NCBI GenBank assembly: GCA_017455585.1
Contig: JAFSZU010000184.1
Coordinates: 1 to 37,780, forward strand
Reading direction: 5' to 3'
Source: Bacteroidaceae bacterium
GTDB taxonomy: Bacteria > Bacteroidota > Bacteroidia > Bacteroidales > Bacteroidaceae
DNA length: 37,780 nt
Shown piece by piece: positions 10,260-18,908 of this stretch. Position numbers and translations under genes: made by a program. Position 1 is the stretch's first letter. Each line of letters starts with the position of its first letter. Below the pieces are notes generated by a model. That model was not told the origin of the DNA. It searched no databases and worked only from the letters and a program-made list of their open reading frames with translations.

Positions 10260-11279
10260 ATGGGACTTTTTTCCTTCACCAAAGAAATAGCCATGGACCT
10301 GGGCACGGCCAACACCATCATCATTGCCGATGGCAAGATAGCGGTCGATGAGCCCTCCGTGGTAGCGCTGGACCGCCACACGAACAAGATGATTGCCGTG
10401 GGCGAGAAGGCCAAGCTGATGTATGAGAAAGCACACGCCGAGATCAAGACCATCCGTCCGCTGCGCGACGGTGTGATTGCCGACTTCGATGCCTGTGAGC
10501 AGATGATGCGCGGCCTCATCAAGATGGTGCACACGGGCAGCCGCCTGTTCACACCCTCGCTGCGCATGGTCATCGGCGTGCCGTCGGGCAGTACCGAGGT
10601 CGAGCTGCGTGCCGTCCGCGATTCCGCAGAACACGCTGGCGGCCGCGAGGTCTATCTCATCTACGAACCCATGGCCGCTGCCATCGGTATAGGCCTGGAC
10701 GTGGTAGCCCCCGAGGGCAACATGATTGTTGATATAGGCGGCGGCTCCACCGAGATTGCCGTCATCTCTCTGGGCGGCATCGTGGCCGACAAGAGCCTGC
10801 GCACCGCCGGCGACGAACTGACGTCTGACATTCAGGAATACATGAGCCGCCAGCACAATGTCAAGGTGAGCGAGCGCATGGCCGAGCGCATCAAGATCAA
10901 CGTGGGTGCCGCCCTCACCGACCTGGGTGACCAGGCACCCGAGGACTATATTGTCCATGGCCCCAACCGCATCACGGCACTGCCTATGGAGGTGCCCGTC
11001 TGCTATCAGGAGATAGCACACTGCCTGGAGAAGACCATTGCCAAGATTGAGATTGCCGTGCTGGCAGCCCTCGAGGAGACACCGCCCGAGCTCTATGCCG
11101 ACATCGTCAAGAACGGCATATACCTCACCGGCGGCGGTGCCCTGCTGCGCGGACTGGACAAGCGTCTGACAGACAAGTTGAATATCCCCTTCCACATTGC
11201 CGACGACCCGCTGCACAGCGTGGCCAAGGGTACCGGTGTGGCTCTGAAGAACATCCGCAACTTCTCGTTCCTCATGTGA
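10260..11279 (+). CDS. mreB: Rod shape-determining actin homologue MreB
   Basis: This is 339 residues, the normal length. It has the actin-fold ATP-binding motifs MDLGTANTII (phosphate 1), VDIGGGSTEIAVISLGGI (phosphate 2) and YLTGGGALLRGLD (adenosine). It also has the MreB-typical GVPSGSTEVELRAV and EPMAAAIGIGL. MreB filaments lie under the inner membrane and guide the elongation machinery. It heads a block, mreB-mreC-mreD-mrdA-rodA, that holds the complete rod complex. The frame is open upstream to 10227, inside the REP-like element, but ATG 10260 begins the conserved MGLFSFTKEIAMDLG. A frame at the same place on the opposite strand is a shadow. Confidence 0.97.
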   Translation: MGLFSFTKEIAMDLGTANTIIIADGKIAVDEPSVVALDRHTNKMIAVGEKAKLMYEKAHAEIKTIRPLRDGVIADFDACEQMMRGLIKMVHTGSRLFTPSLRMVIGVPSGSTEVELRAVRDSAEHAGGREVYLIYEPMAAAIGIGLDVVAPEGNMIVDIGGGSTEIAVISLGGIVADKSLRTAGDELTSDIQEYMSRQHNVKVSERMAERIKINVGAALTDLGDQAPEDYIVHGPNRITALPMEVPVCYQEIAHCLEKTIAKIEIAVLAALEETPPELYADIVKNGIYLTGGGALLRGLDKRLTDKLNIPFHIADDPLHSVAKGTGVALKNIRNFSFLM

Positions 11280-11283
11280 GGCT

Positions 11284-12141
11284 ATGCGCTCGCTGCTTGA
11301 TTTCATCGTCAGGTATTATCACTGGCTACTGTTTATTGTACTGGAAGGGATCAGCCTCGTGCTGCTCTTCCGGTTCAATCATTATCAGAGTAGTGTGTGG
11401 CTCACCACGGCCAATACCGTGGTGGGGCGGGTCGATTCGTGGCAGCAGCAGGCCATGCGCTATGTCAACCTGGGTGTGGAGAACGAGGAGCTGATGCGCC
11501 GCAACATGGTATTAGAGTACAACATCTCACAGTTGCAGCAGCGTCTGACCGAACTCACCCATGACAGCAGTTACACCGAACTGCGGCAGGCCGAGCGCTA
11601 TGACAGCCTGAGACTGATTCCTGCACACATCACCACCAACAGCGTCCTGCGCCGCAACAACTTCCTCACCATCGACCGTGGCGAGCAAGACGGTGTGCAG
11701 TCCGAGATGGGCGTGGTCTGCGGAACGGGTATCGTGGGTATCGTGTATATGACATCTGCCCACTATGCCATCGTCATGCCGCTGCTCAACAGCCGTTCAC
11801 ACATCAGCTGCCGTCTGCGCGGGACAGGCTATTTCGGCTATCTCAAGTGGGACGGGCGGCATCCGCTCTACGCTGTGTTGGACGACATTCCCCGTCATGC
11901 CCGCTCCCATGTGGGAGACATCGTGGAGACGAGCGGCTTCAGCTCGGTATTCCCATCTGGCATCTTCGTGGGTAAAGTCAGTGCTATTGAGAACAGCGAT
12001 GACGGCTTGAGCTATAAGCTGAGAGTGCACCTCGGAACCGACTTCTCTCGTCTGGAGAACGTCGCCGTGGTTGCGCAGCAGTTCCAGCCCGAGGTGCGGG
12101 CGCTGGAGGAACGCGCCGATTCCCTGAACATCAGCGAATGA
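11284..12141 (+). CDS. mreC: Rod shape-determining protein MreC
   Basis: The 285-residue product has one N-terminal membrane helix (LLFIVLEGISLVLLFRF). A coiled-coil stretch follows at roughly residues 62-90 (ENEELMRRNMVLEYNISQLQ), and then the beta-barrel pair of the periplasmic domain (FLTIDRGEQDGVQSEMGVVC, GIVGIVYMTSAHYAIVMPL, DIVETSGFSSVFPSGIFVGKV). MreC links MreB and MreD to PBP2 in the elongation complex. It starts 4 bases after the mreB stop, so coupling is likely. Length and domain order are normal for Bacteroidales. Confidence 0.95.
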   Translation: MRSLLDFIVRYYHWLLFIVLEGISLVLLFRFNHYQSSVWLTTANTVVGRVDSWQQQAMRYVNLGVENEELMRRNMVLEYNISQLQQRLTELTHDSSYTELRQAERYDSLRLIPAHITTNSVLRRNNFLTIDRGEQDGVQSEMGVVCGTGIVGIVYMTSAHYAIVMPLLNSRSHISCRLRGTGYFGYLKWDGRHPLYAVLDDIPRHARSHVGDIVETSGFSSVFPSGIFVGKVSAIENSDDGLSYKLRVHLGTDFSRLENVAVVAQQFQPEVRALEERADSLNISE

Positions 12142-12174
12142 ACCAGCAGCACCTTACTCGTCCGACGACCGTCT

Positions 12175-12723
12175 ATGTTTAAGTTCACGTTTGAAGATAT
12201 GGTCATCACATTCCTACAACGCCTGCTATGGCTGGTGGCACTGGTCGCCGCGCAGATGATGGTTTTCAACTATGTCCACATCCTGGGCTATGCCACTCCC
12301 ATGCCCTACGTCTATCTGCTCCTGCTCTTCCCCTTGGGTACCCAGCGTTGGACAATCCTGTTGTGGGGATTCTGCTGCGGTCTGCTGTGCGACATCGTTT
12401 CGCTGACGACCGGTGTGGGGGCTGGCGCCATGACCGTGGCCGCCTTCATCCAGCCGCCGTTGCTGACACTGCTGGCTCCCAAGGACGCCGTGGAGGATAT
12501 GCAGCCGAGTTTCGCCGCCATGGATTTCTGGCCCTACGTGCGCTATGCCGCCGTGGTCACGTTTGTCTTCACAGCCGTCTATTTCCTGCTCCAGTCCTTC
12601 AACTTCTTCCATATCGTGGATCTGGCCATCTCGTTCCTCTCCAGCTGGTTGCTCACGCTCCTCATCTGCGTGGCCATCGAAGGCGTGCGCGGCGGACGGA
12701 GCAGTAAAAATATAAAAATGTAA
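12175..12723 (+). CDS. mreD: Rod shape-determining protein MreD
   Basis: This small protein of 182 residues is nearly all hydrophobic, with about five membrane helices. Examples are LLWLVALVAAQMMVFNYVHI, YVYLLLLFPL, WTILLWGFCCGLLCDIVSL and AAVVTFVFTAVYFLLQSF. GLLCDIVSLTTGVGAGAMT matches the conserved MreD core. Position between mreC and the PBP2 gene settles the identity, since sequence conservation in this family is weak. ATG 12175 is used; an internal ATG at 12199 is possible. About 215 repeat-rich bases separate it from the PBP2 gene, an unusually wide gap for this operon. Confidence 0.85.
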   Translation: MFKFTFEDMVITFLQRLLWLVALVAAQMMVFNYVHILGYATPMPYVYLLLLFPLGTQRWTILLWGFCCGLLCDIVSLTTGVGAGAMTVAAFIQPPLLTLLAPKDAVEDMQPSFAAMDFWPYVRYAAVVTFVFTAVYFLLQSFNFFHIVDLAISFLSSWLLTLLICVAIEGVRGGRSSKNIKM

Positions 12724-12748
12724 GTAGATGAACACAATTATCTTATAC

Positions 12749-12879
12749 AAACCACAGATTACACAGATTACACGGATTATAACCTTTCCAATATAGAAAA
12801 TCTGCGAAATCTTGATAACAATTACACAGATTATTAGAAGCATTAAAAAAATCTGTTTAATCTGTGAAATCTGTGGTTT
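12749..12879. repeat. CACAGATT-type long inverted repeat between mreD and mrdA
   Basis: The 30-base arm at 12749-12778 (AAACCACAGATTACACAG...) and the arm at about 12850-12879 (...GAAATCTGTGGTTT) are inverted copies with three mismatches. A further ACACAGATT lies in the loop. The same words occur between the SRPBCC gene and argH. Confidence 0.85.
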
Positions 12880-12917
12880 ATGTGAGAAACTTATATTGAG
12901 TAGTTACTTAAAAATAT

Positions 12918-12934
12918 AACTTTCAACTTTCAAC
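12918..12934 (+). repeat. AACTTTC heptamer array before mrdA
   Basis: AACTTTC AACTTTC AAC lies five bases before an ATC codon where an ATG would be expected for PBP2. Confidence 0.8.
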
Positions 12935-12971
12935 TCATATCAACAAGAGCCTTTCATACCGAGCCTACGTA

Positions 12972-14783
12972 TTGGGTGTCGCAGCCACAATCGTCATCAT
13001 CATCTACGTGTTGCGCCTCTTCTCGCTGCAACTCTCGTCGGATGACTACAAACTGCGTGCCGACTCCAATGCCTTCCTGCACCGCATCCAGTTTCCGGCG
13101 CGCGGTGCCATCACTGACCGCCGCGGCAAGTTGCTGGTCTATAACCAACCCGCTTACGACATTATGGTGGTCATGAAGGAACAGGTGGGCATCGACACCC
13201 TGGATCTGTGCCGCAGCCTCGGCATCACACGGGACTGGTATGAACGCCGCATGGTGGAAATCAAGGACAAGCGACGCAACCCCGGCTACTCGCCCAACAC
13301 GCAGCAGCTGTTCATGAGCCAGCTGTCTGTCAAGGAGTTCTCGCAGTTCCAGGAGAAGCTCTTCCGCTTCCCCGGCTTCTACACACAGAAGCGCAGCATC
13401 CGTCAATATACCGGTCCCTACGCTGCTCACATTCTGGGCGATGTGGGCGAGGTCAGTCCCGCTGACATCGAGGCAGACAGCTATTACCGTTCCGGCGACT
13501 ACATTGGCACACAGGGCATCGAGCGCAGCTATGAGAAGCAACTGCGTGGCATCAAGGGTTCCGAGATTCTGCTGCGCGACGTGCAGGGACGCATCAAGGG
13601 ACGCTACCAGGACGGACGTTTCGACCAGCAACCCATTCCCGGCAAGAACCTCACCCTCTCCATCGACTTGGAACTGCAGAAGTTGGGTGAACGCCTGATG
13701 CGCAACAAGCTGGGCAGCATCGTGGCCATAGAACCTGCCACGGGCGAGATCCTCTGCATGGTCAGTTCGCCCAGCTTCGACCCCCGCACCATGGTGGGCC
13801 GACAGCGCGGCAAGAAACACCGTGAGTTGTCACAAGACCCCATGAAACCTCTGCTCAACCGAGCCATCATGGGACTCTATCCCCCCGGTTCCACCTTCAA
13901 GACATCTCAGGCCCTCACCTTCCTCCAAGAGGGCATCATCAACCCCCAGACCGCCTTCCCGTGCAGCCACGGTTTCCACTTCAAGGGCCTCAAGGTGGGC
14001 TGCCACGGACACGGCTCACCCCTGCCCCTTGTGCCCGCCATCGGCACCAGCTGCAACGGCTACTTCTGCTGGGGACTCTACTATATGTTGGGCAACCGCA
14101 CCAAGTATCACAGCGTGCAGGAGGCCATGACGCGCTGGAAAGACCACATGGTGGCCATGGGCTTTGGCTACAAACTGGGTGTCGATCTGCCCGGTGAGAA
14201 GCGCGGCATGATTCCCAATGCCGAGTTCTATGACAAGGCTTACAAGGGTTCATGGAGCGGACTCACCGTCATTTCCATCTCCATCGGACAAGGCGAGGTC
14301 ACGCTCACGCCCCTGCAAATCGCCAACCTCTGTGCCACCATCGCCAACCGCGGCTGGTTCATCACGCCGCACATCGTCAAGGAGATACAGGACGATGAGA
14401 TCGACACGCTCTACACCCGCCGCCGCTACACCAACGTCTCACCAGTGCACTACCGCACCGTGGTCGAGGGGATGCAGCGCGCCGTCGAGGGTGGCACCTG
14501 CCACGCCGCCAGGAACCCGTGGTACATCACCTGCGGCAAGACAGGCACGGCGCAGAACCGCGGCCACGACCACAGTGTCTTCATGGGCTTTGCACCGCGG
14601 GATAATCCTCAGATTGCCGTTGCCGTCTATGTGGAGAACGGCGGATGGGGTGCCAACTACGGCGTGCCTCTGGGCGCACTCATGATGGAACAGTACATCA
14701 ACGGCCACCTCTCGCCCGAGAGCGAGCAGAAGGCCGAGACCTTTGCCAACAAGACTATCAGCTATGGCAGCTACGCAAGATAA
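12972..14783 (+). CDS. mrdA: Penicillin-binding protein 2 (rod transpeptidase)
   Basis: This class B PBP cross-links peptidoglycan during elongation together with RodA. It has an N-terminal membrane helix (VAATIVIIIYVLRLFSLQL), a pedestal domain with ARGAITDRRGKLL and RQYTGPYAAHILGDVGEV, then a transpeptidase domain. The active-site motifs, numbered from the TTG start, are S307-T-F-K in YPPGSTFKTSQ, S-C-N in IGTSCNGYF and K523-T-G in CGKTGTAQN. The only standard start codon in the frame is TTG 12972. It removes the short cytoplasmic tail that relatives have. The frame continues upstream as NKSLSYRAYV from an ATC at 12939, where homologues have ATG. The true start is therefore uncertain. The 3' end overlaps rodA by 20 bases. 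Confidence 0.93.
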   Translation: MGVAATIVIIIYVLRLFSLQLSSDDYKLRADSNAFLHRIQFPARGAITDRRGKLLVYNQPAYDIMVVMKEQVGIDTLDLCRSLGITRDWYERRMVEIKDKRRNPGYSPNTQQLFMSQLSVKEFSQFQEKLFRFPGFYTQKRSIRQYTGPYAAHILGDVGEVSPADIEADSYYRSGDYIGTQGIERSYEKQLRGIKGSEILLRDVQGRIKGRYQDGRFDQQPIPGKNLTLSIDLELQKLGERLMRNKLGSIVAIEPATGEILCMVSSPSFDPRTMVGRQRGKKHRELSQDPMKPLLNRAIMGLYPPGSTFKTSQALTFLQEGIINPQTAFPCSHGFHFKGLKVGCHGHGSPLPLVPAIGTSCNGYFCWGLYYMLGNRTKYHSVQEAMTRWKDHMVAMGFGYKLGVDLPGEKRGMIPNAEFYDKAYKGSWSGLTVISISIGQGEVTLTPLQIANLCATIANRGWFITPHIVKEIQDDEIDTLYTRRRYTNVSPVHYRTVVEGMQRAVEGGTCHAARNPWYITCGKTGTAQNRGHDHSVFMGFAPRDNPQIAVAVYVENGGWGANYGVPLGALMMEQYINGHLSPESEQKAETFANKTISYGSYAR

Positions 14784-16140
14784 AAGCATCATCCGCAGCA
14801 TCGACTGGTTGACCATCTTCATCTATATGGGGCTGCTCGCCCTCGGATGGATGAGCATCTGCGGTGCGTGCTATGAATATGGTGAACCCAAGGACTTCCT
14901 CTCGCTGGCATCTTTCGACACACGCACGGGGATGCAGCTTGTCTGGATTGGGTCATCACTTGTTCTGGGCACGGTCATTCTCCTGCTCGACGACCGCATC
15001 TTCGACACCTTCGCCTACCTCATCTACACCGCTCTTCTGCTCTTGCTGCTGGCCACACCCTTTCTGGCCCACGACATCAAGGGTAGCATGTCATGGATCA
15101 AGATAGGCTCCTTCAGCCTCCAGCCTGCCGAGTTTGCCAAGTTCGCCACCTCATTGGCACTGGCCAAGTTCATGAGCAGCTACGGCTTCCGCCTTCAGGG
15201 GTCATGGCGCAATCTGGCCATCTCCGCAGCACTGATGCTCATCCCCATGGCGCTCATCGTCCTGCAGAAGGAGACGGGGTCGGCCCTCGTCTATTTCAGC
15301 CTCTTCCTCATGCTGTACCGCGAGGGGATGCCCGGCAGCTTCCTCTTCTCTGGCATCGCCGCCGTGGCCTACGTGGTTGTGGGCCTACGCTTCAGCGAAC
15401 AACCGGCGCTGGGAGGTCTGGTCACGATGGGCGATGTCTATGTGGCCCTGCTCATCATCCTGTTCGTGCTGATTCTCCTGTTTGTCTATTGCCGCCCGGC
15501 CGCTATACAGGAATCGTCGGACTACACGGGAGCGTCGGGGTCGTTCTACGCCATCCGCCAGCGTCGATACCTATATATATTACTCTTTGCCATCGGCTCC
15601 ATCGGTCTCCACCTCTCGGCCAGCACCCTGGTGGATCATCTGGCCGAGCACCAGCAGAAGCGCATCCAGGTGCTGCTGGGCTTGCGCGACGACCCCTCGG
15701 GTGTGGGCTATAACGTCATACAGGCCAAGATCGCCATCGGTTCCGGCGGTTTGGAGGGCAAGGGCTTCCTCAACGGCACACAGACCAAGCTCAAGTATGT
15801 TCCCGAGCAAGAGACGGACTTCATCTTCTGCACCGTAGGCGAGGAAGAGGGCTTCATCGGTTCCGCCGTCGTACTGGGGCTCTTCCTGGCCTTGCTGCTG
15901 CGGTTCCTCTATCTGTCTGAACGTCAGCCCACGGCCTTCGGGCGTGTCTATGGCTATTGTGTCTTCTCCATCTTCTTCTTCCACGTGCTCATCAATATCG
16001 GCATGGTGCTGGGGCTCATGCCCGTCATCGGCATACCCCTGCCCTTTTTCTCCTACGGAGGCTCCAGTCTCTGGGGCTTCACCCTCCTGCTGTTCATCTT
16101 CCTCCGCATCGATGCCGGACGCATCCGCATGACACGTTAA
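14764..16140 (+). CDS. rodA: Peptidoglycan glycosyltransferase RodA (SEDS family)
   Basis: The 458-residue polytopic SEDS protein polymerises lipid II into glycan strands with PBP2. Conserved SEDS segments are SMSWIKIGSFSLQPAEFAKF, QKETGSALVYFSLFLMLY, VGYNVIQAKIAIGSGGLEGK, FVPEQ-like YVPEQETDFIFCTVGEE and IGIPLPFFSYGGSSLWG. The ATG at 14764 was chosen over the in-frame ATG at 14743 because it starts MAATQDKSIIRSIDW, the usual N-terminus, and still overlaps the PBP2 gene by 20 bases. An insert at residues 200-280, between the two SEDS halves, is usual in Bacteroidales. The stop codon lies on the edge of a repeat block. Confidence 0.95.
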   Translation: MAATQDKSIIRSIDWLTIFIYMGLLALGWMSICGACYEYGEPKDFLSLASFDTRTGMQLVWIGSSLVLGTVILLLDDRIFDTFAYLIYTALLLLLLATPFLAHDIKGSMSWIKIGSFSLQPAEFAKFATSLALAKFMSSYGFRLQGSWRNLAISAALMLIPMALIVLQKETGSALVYFSLFLMLYREGMPGSFLFSGIAAVAYVVVGLRFSEQPALGGLVTMGDVYVALLIILFVLILLFVYCRPAAIQESSDYTGASGSFYAIRQRRYLYILLFAIGSIGLHLSASTLVDHLAEHQQKRIQVLLGLRDDPSGVGYNVIQAKIAIGSGGLEGKGFLNGTQTKLKYVPEQETDFIFCTVGEEEGFIGSAVVLGLFLALLLRFLYLSERQPTAFGRVYGYCVFSIFFFHVLINIGMVLGLMPVIGIPLPFFSYGGSSLWGFTLLLFIFLRIDAGRIRMTR

Positions 16141-16242
16141 CACATTAACACGTTAACACGTTGACATGTTAACATGTAACACTCTCAACTTTCAACTCTC
16201 AACTTTCAACTCTCAACTTTCAACTTTCAACTCCCAACTCCC
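16139..16242 (+). repeat. Tandem repeats between rodA and cysE
   Basis: First comes an eight-base array, AACACATT AACACGTT AACACGTT GACATGTT (16139-16180). Then come about nine heptamers alternating AACTCTC, AACTTTC and AACTCCC (16181-16242). The block begins on the rodA stop codon and ends on the TTG start of the next gene, so the whole gap is repeat. Confidence 0.92.
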
Positions 16243-17163
16243 TTGAACCTCTCCACCCAAACCCTCCTGACATCTGTGGCCAACGAACTGGCCAACCCCG
16301 AGTCACTATGCGGCTTGTTCCATGAGCATAACGACGGCGACCCGCTGCCCTCACTGCCGGCACTGGCAGAGGCGATGGATCTGTGCCGCAGTATCCTCTT
16401 TCCGGGCTTCTACGGCAAGAGCAATGTCAACAACCAGAACCTGGTCTTCCACATCGGCGTGGCCATGGAACGTCTCTACTGTCTGCTCTGCGAACAGATC
16501 CAGGCTGGCCTGTGTTTCTCCATCGGCTGGGGCGAGGCCGAGGCCTACGGTGCCACTGCCGAGTCTGCACAGAGCCAGCGCAAACGCAAAGCCGCCGAGC
16601 TGGCACGCACCTTCATCCGCCAGCTGCCCGCGCTGCGCCAGACCCTGGCCACCGACGTGGAGGCTGCCTACTTAGGCGATCCCGCCGCCGAGACCTACGG
16701 CGAGGTCATCTCCTGCTATCCCGTCATCAAGGCCGTCACCAACTACCGCATTGCCCATGAGCTGCTGAGGCTGGGCGTGCCCCTCATCCCCCGCATCATC
16801 ACCGAGATGGCACACAGCGAGACGGGCATCGACATCCACCCCGCCGCCACCATCGGCCATCATTTCACCATCGACCACGGCACGGGTGTGGTCATCGGTG
16901 CCACCTGCATCATCGGCAACCACGTGAAGCTCTATCAGGGAGTCACCCTCGGAGCCAAGAGTTTCCCCGTGGATGATAACGGACACCCCATCAAGGGCAT
17001 ACCGCGCCACCCCATCCTCCAGGACAACGTCATCGTCTATGCCAATTCCACCATCCTGGGGCGCATCACCATCGGCCACGATGCCGTCATTGGTGGCAAC
17101 ATCTGGGTCACCGAGGACGTGGAGCCGGGCACCCGCATCCTCCAAAACAAATACCACAACTGA
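16243..17163 (+). CDS. cysE: Serine O-acetyltransferase
   Basis: The 306-residue product acetylates serine with acetyl-CoA, the first step of cysteine synthesis. The N-terminal half is helical (YPVIKAVTNYRIAHELLRLG, with the SATase-typical RIAHEL). The C-terminal half is a left-handed beta-helix of hexapeptide repeats (TGIDIHPAATIGHHFTIDHG, TGVVIGATCIIGNHVKLYQG, VTLGAKS, RHPILQDNVIVYANSTILG). The catalytic His-Asp pair is in IDHGTG and the preceding helix. It resembles the longer EpsC/SatA type. The only start is TTG 16243, immediately after a heptamer array, so the original start region may have been altered. No cysK is in the window. Confidence 0.88.
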   Translation: MNLSTQTLLTSVANELANPESLCGLFHEHNDGDPLPSLPALAEAMDLCRSILFPGFYGKSNVNNQNLVFHIGVAMERLYCLLCEQIQAGLCFSIGWGEAEAYGATAESAQSQRKRKAAELARTFIRQLPALRQTLATDVEAAYLGDPAAETYGEVISCYPVIKAVTNYRIAHELLRLGVPLIPRIITEMAHSETGIDIHPAATIGHHFTIDHGTGVVIGATCIIGNHVKLYQGVTLGAKSFPVDDNGHPIKGIPRHPILQDNVIVYANSTILGRITIGHDAVIGGNIWVTEDVEPGTRILQNKYHN

Positions 17164-17199
17164 CCCATAAGTCCTATAAGCCTCATAAGCCCCATAAAA
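17164..17199 (+). repeat. ATAAGTCC/ATAAGCC repeat after cysE
   Basis: The words CATAAGTCCT, ATAAGCCTC and ATAAGCCCC are spaced about nine bases apart, starting on the base after the cysE stop. The same words recur at 24848-24926. Confidence 0.8.
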
Positions 17200-17212
17200 C
17201 ACTTCATCAATA

Positions 17213-18859
17213 ATGACTACTGAACTCATTGCCAAGACCTTTCAGGGTCTGGAACCCCTGCTGGCACAGGAACTCACCGAGCTGGGTGCCAACGACGTGC
17301 AGATCGGCCGCCGCATGGTCTCCTTCACGGGCGACAAAGAAATGATGTACCGTGCCAACTACTTTCTGCGCACGGCCATCCGCGTGCTCAAACCCATCAA
17401 GCACTTCCGCGCCCGCAGTGCCGATGACGTCTATAACGCCGTGAAGGATATCGACTGGACCGAGTATATCCAGCCCGGCATGACCTTCGCCGTCGATAGC
17501 GTGGTCTTCTCCACGGAGTTCCACCACTCCAAGTTCGTGGCCTACAAGGTCAAGGATGCCATCGCCGACCAGTTCCGCGAGCGCAGCGGCACACGCCCCA
17601 ACGTCAGCGTGTCCAACCCAGACATCCAGCTGCACATCCACATCTCCGACTATGATGCCACCCTCGCCCTCGACAGTAGCGGCGAGAGTCTGCATCGCCG
17701 CGGCTACCGGCAGGAGAGCGTGGCAGCACCCCTCAACGAGGTGCTGGCTGCCGCCATCATCCTCATGACGGGCTGGCGCGGAGAGACCGACCTGCTCGAC
17801 CCCTTCTGTGGCAGCGGCACCTTCTGCATCGAGGCCGCACTCATCGCACGCGGCATCGCACCCGGCATCTTCCGCCAGGGCTATGCCTTTGAGCGTTGGC
17901 CCGACTTCGACGAGGAACTCTTCCAGAAGGTCTCCGGCGACGACAGCGGCGAGCATGACTTTCTCCATCACATCTACGGCCGCGACATTGACCCCAAGGC
18001 CGTGGGCATCGCACGCCGCAACGTGCGCGCAGCAGGACTCGCCAAGGACATCACCATCGACGAGGCCGACTTCACCAAGGTTCCCCTGCTCCCCTCTATT
18101 ACCGTTCCCGGGGGGTCTCCCTCCTTTGTTACCGTTCCCGAGGGTTCTCCCGGGGGTAACCTCCCCCTCATCATCACAAACCCGCCCTACGGCCAGCGTC
18201 TGCAGTCGCCCGACCTGCAGGGCCTCTACAAGACCATCGGCCAGAAGTTCAAGCGCGAGTTCGCAGGCGGTGAGGCATGGATCCTCAGCTACTCCGACGA
18301 GAATTTTGACCAGATAGGCCTGAAGCCCTCCCTGAAGACACCCCTCTACAACGGCTCCCTCGAATGCGAGCTCCGCAAGTACGTCCTCTTCGACGGCCGT
18401 CTGAGCGAGCACCGAGCCGCCGGCGGCACCGTCAAGACAGACCGTGAGCGCCGCCAGATGAGCGAAGGAAAGCATTTCAAACCAAGAAGGGAAGAAGGCA
18501 GCAGTGACAGGAATCCCAAAGATTTCAGAGGTTCTCGTGAGCGCAGAGGTGCCGCTACAGATGACAATGAACGCGACGACCGTCACCGCTTCAACAAGTA
18601 CTCCAAGAACGACAACTACTATGGGCACCGCCATGACGCTCCCCGCGGCAGGGGTCGCTTCGAAGACCGTGAAGACAACGACCGCCGCGGTGACTTCCGC
18701 AGCAGAAGCGACCGAGACGATTTCCGCGGTAAAGGAGGGAGAAGCGATTTCCGCGGCAAAGGCGACAACCGCAACAGGGGTGACTACCGCCCCAAAGGCA
18801 ATGACCGTGCCGCCCGCCAGGAAGCACGTCGCCGCTTCTTCGGCAATGACGAGGACTGA
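17213..18859 (+). CDS. rlmL: THUMP-domain 23S rRNA guanine-N2 methyltransferase (RlmL-like) with RGG-type tail
   Basis: This 548-residue protein has an N-terminal ferredoxin-like/THUMP region (residues 1-160, including FQGLEPLLAQELTELGA and HRRGYRQESVAAPLNEVLAA). The Rossmann methyltransferase follows, with SAM motif DLLDPFCGSGTFCIEAALIA and catalytic NPPYGQRL (N323). It most likely methylates G2445 of 23S rRNA. The second methyltransferase half of E. coli RlmL is absent, as usual in Bacteroidetes. The last 125 or so residues are a charged, low-complexity tail rich in RG, DFRG and DNR words (RGRGRFEDR, FRSRSDRDDFRGKG), which should bind RNA. A 20-residue insert, TVPGGSPSF-V-TVPEGSPGGN, sits a few residues before the catalytic motif and comes from a 30-base direct repeat. 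Confidence 0.88.
   Translation: MTTELIAKTFQGLEPLLAQELTELGANDVQIGRRMVSFTGDKEMMYRANYFLRTAIRVLKPIKHFRARSADDVYNAVKDIDWTEYIQPGMTFAVDSVVFSTEFHHSKFVAYKVKDAIADQFRERSGTRPNVSVSNPDIQLHIHISDYDATLALDSSGESLHRRGYRQESVAAPLNEVLAAAIILMTGWRGETDLLDPFCGSGTFCIEAALIARGIAPGIFRQGYAFERWPDFDEELFQKVSGDDSGEHDFLHHIYGRDIDPKAVGIARRNVRAAGLAKDITIDEADFTKVPLLPSITVPGGSPSFVTVPEGSPGGNLPLIITNPPYGQRLQSPDLQGLYKTIGQKFKREFAGGEAWILSYSDENFDQIGLKPSLKTPLYNGSLECELRKYVLFDGRLSEHRAAGGTVKTDRERRQMSEGKHFKPRREEGSSDRNPKDFRGSRERRGAATDDNERDDRHRFNKYSKNDNYYGHRHDAPRGRGRFEDREDNDRRGDFRSRSDRDDFRGKGGRSDFRGKGDNRNRGDYRPKGNDRAARQEARRRFFGNDED
18099..18151 (+). repeat. 30-base-period direct repeat inside rlmL
   Basis: TTACCGTTCCCGGGGGGTCT... (18099-18121) and TTACCGTTCCCGAGGGTTCT... 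(18129-18151) are spaced exactly 30 bases apart. They give two copies of a ten-residue repeat starting TVPxGSP. The phrase ends in GGGGGTAAC, an inverted echo of GTTACC. Confidence 0.88.
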
Positions 18860-18908
18860 ACGGTGCAACTGCCTGTTATCTCACAGACACGTACCTGAAA
18901 ACAGAAAA

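Noticed and set aside
16139..16242. Repeat block as a CRISPR array
   Set aside because: The units are 7-8 bases with no unique spacers, and no cas genes are present.
17207..18868. 553-codon minus-strand frame opposite rlmL
   Set aside because: It covers the same DNA as the methyltransferase, which has SAM and NPPY motifs. The antisense product is low-complexity.
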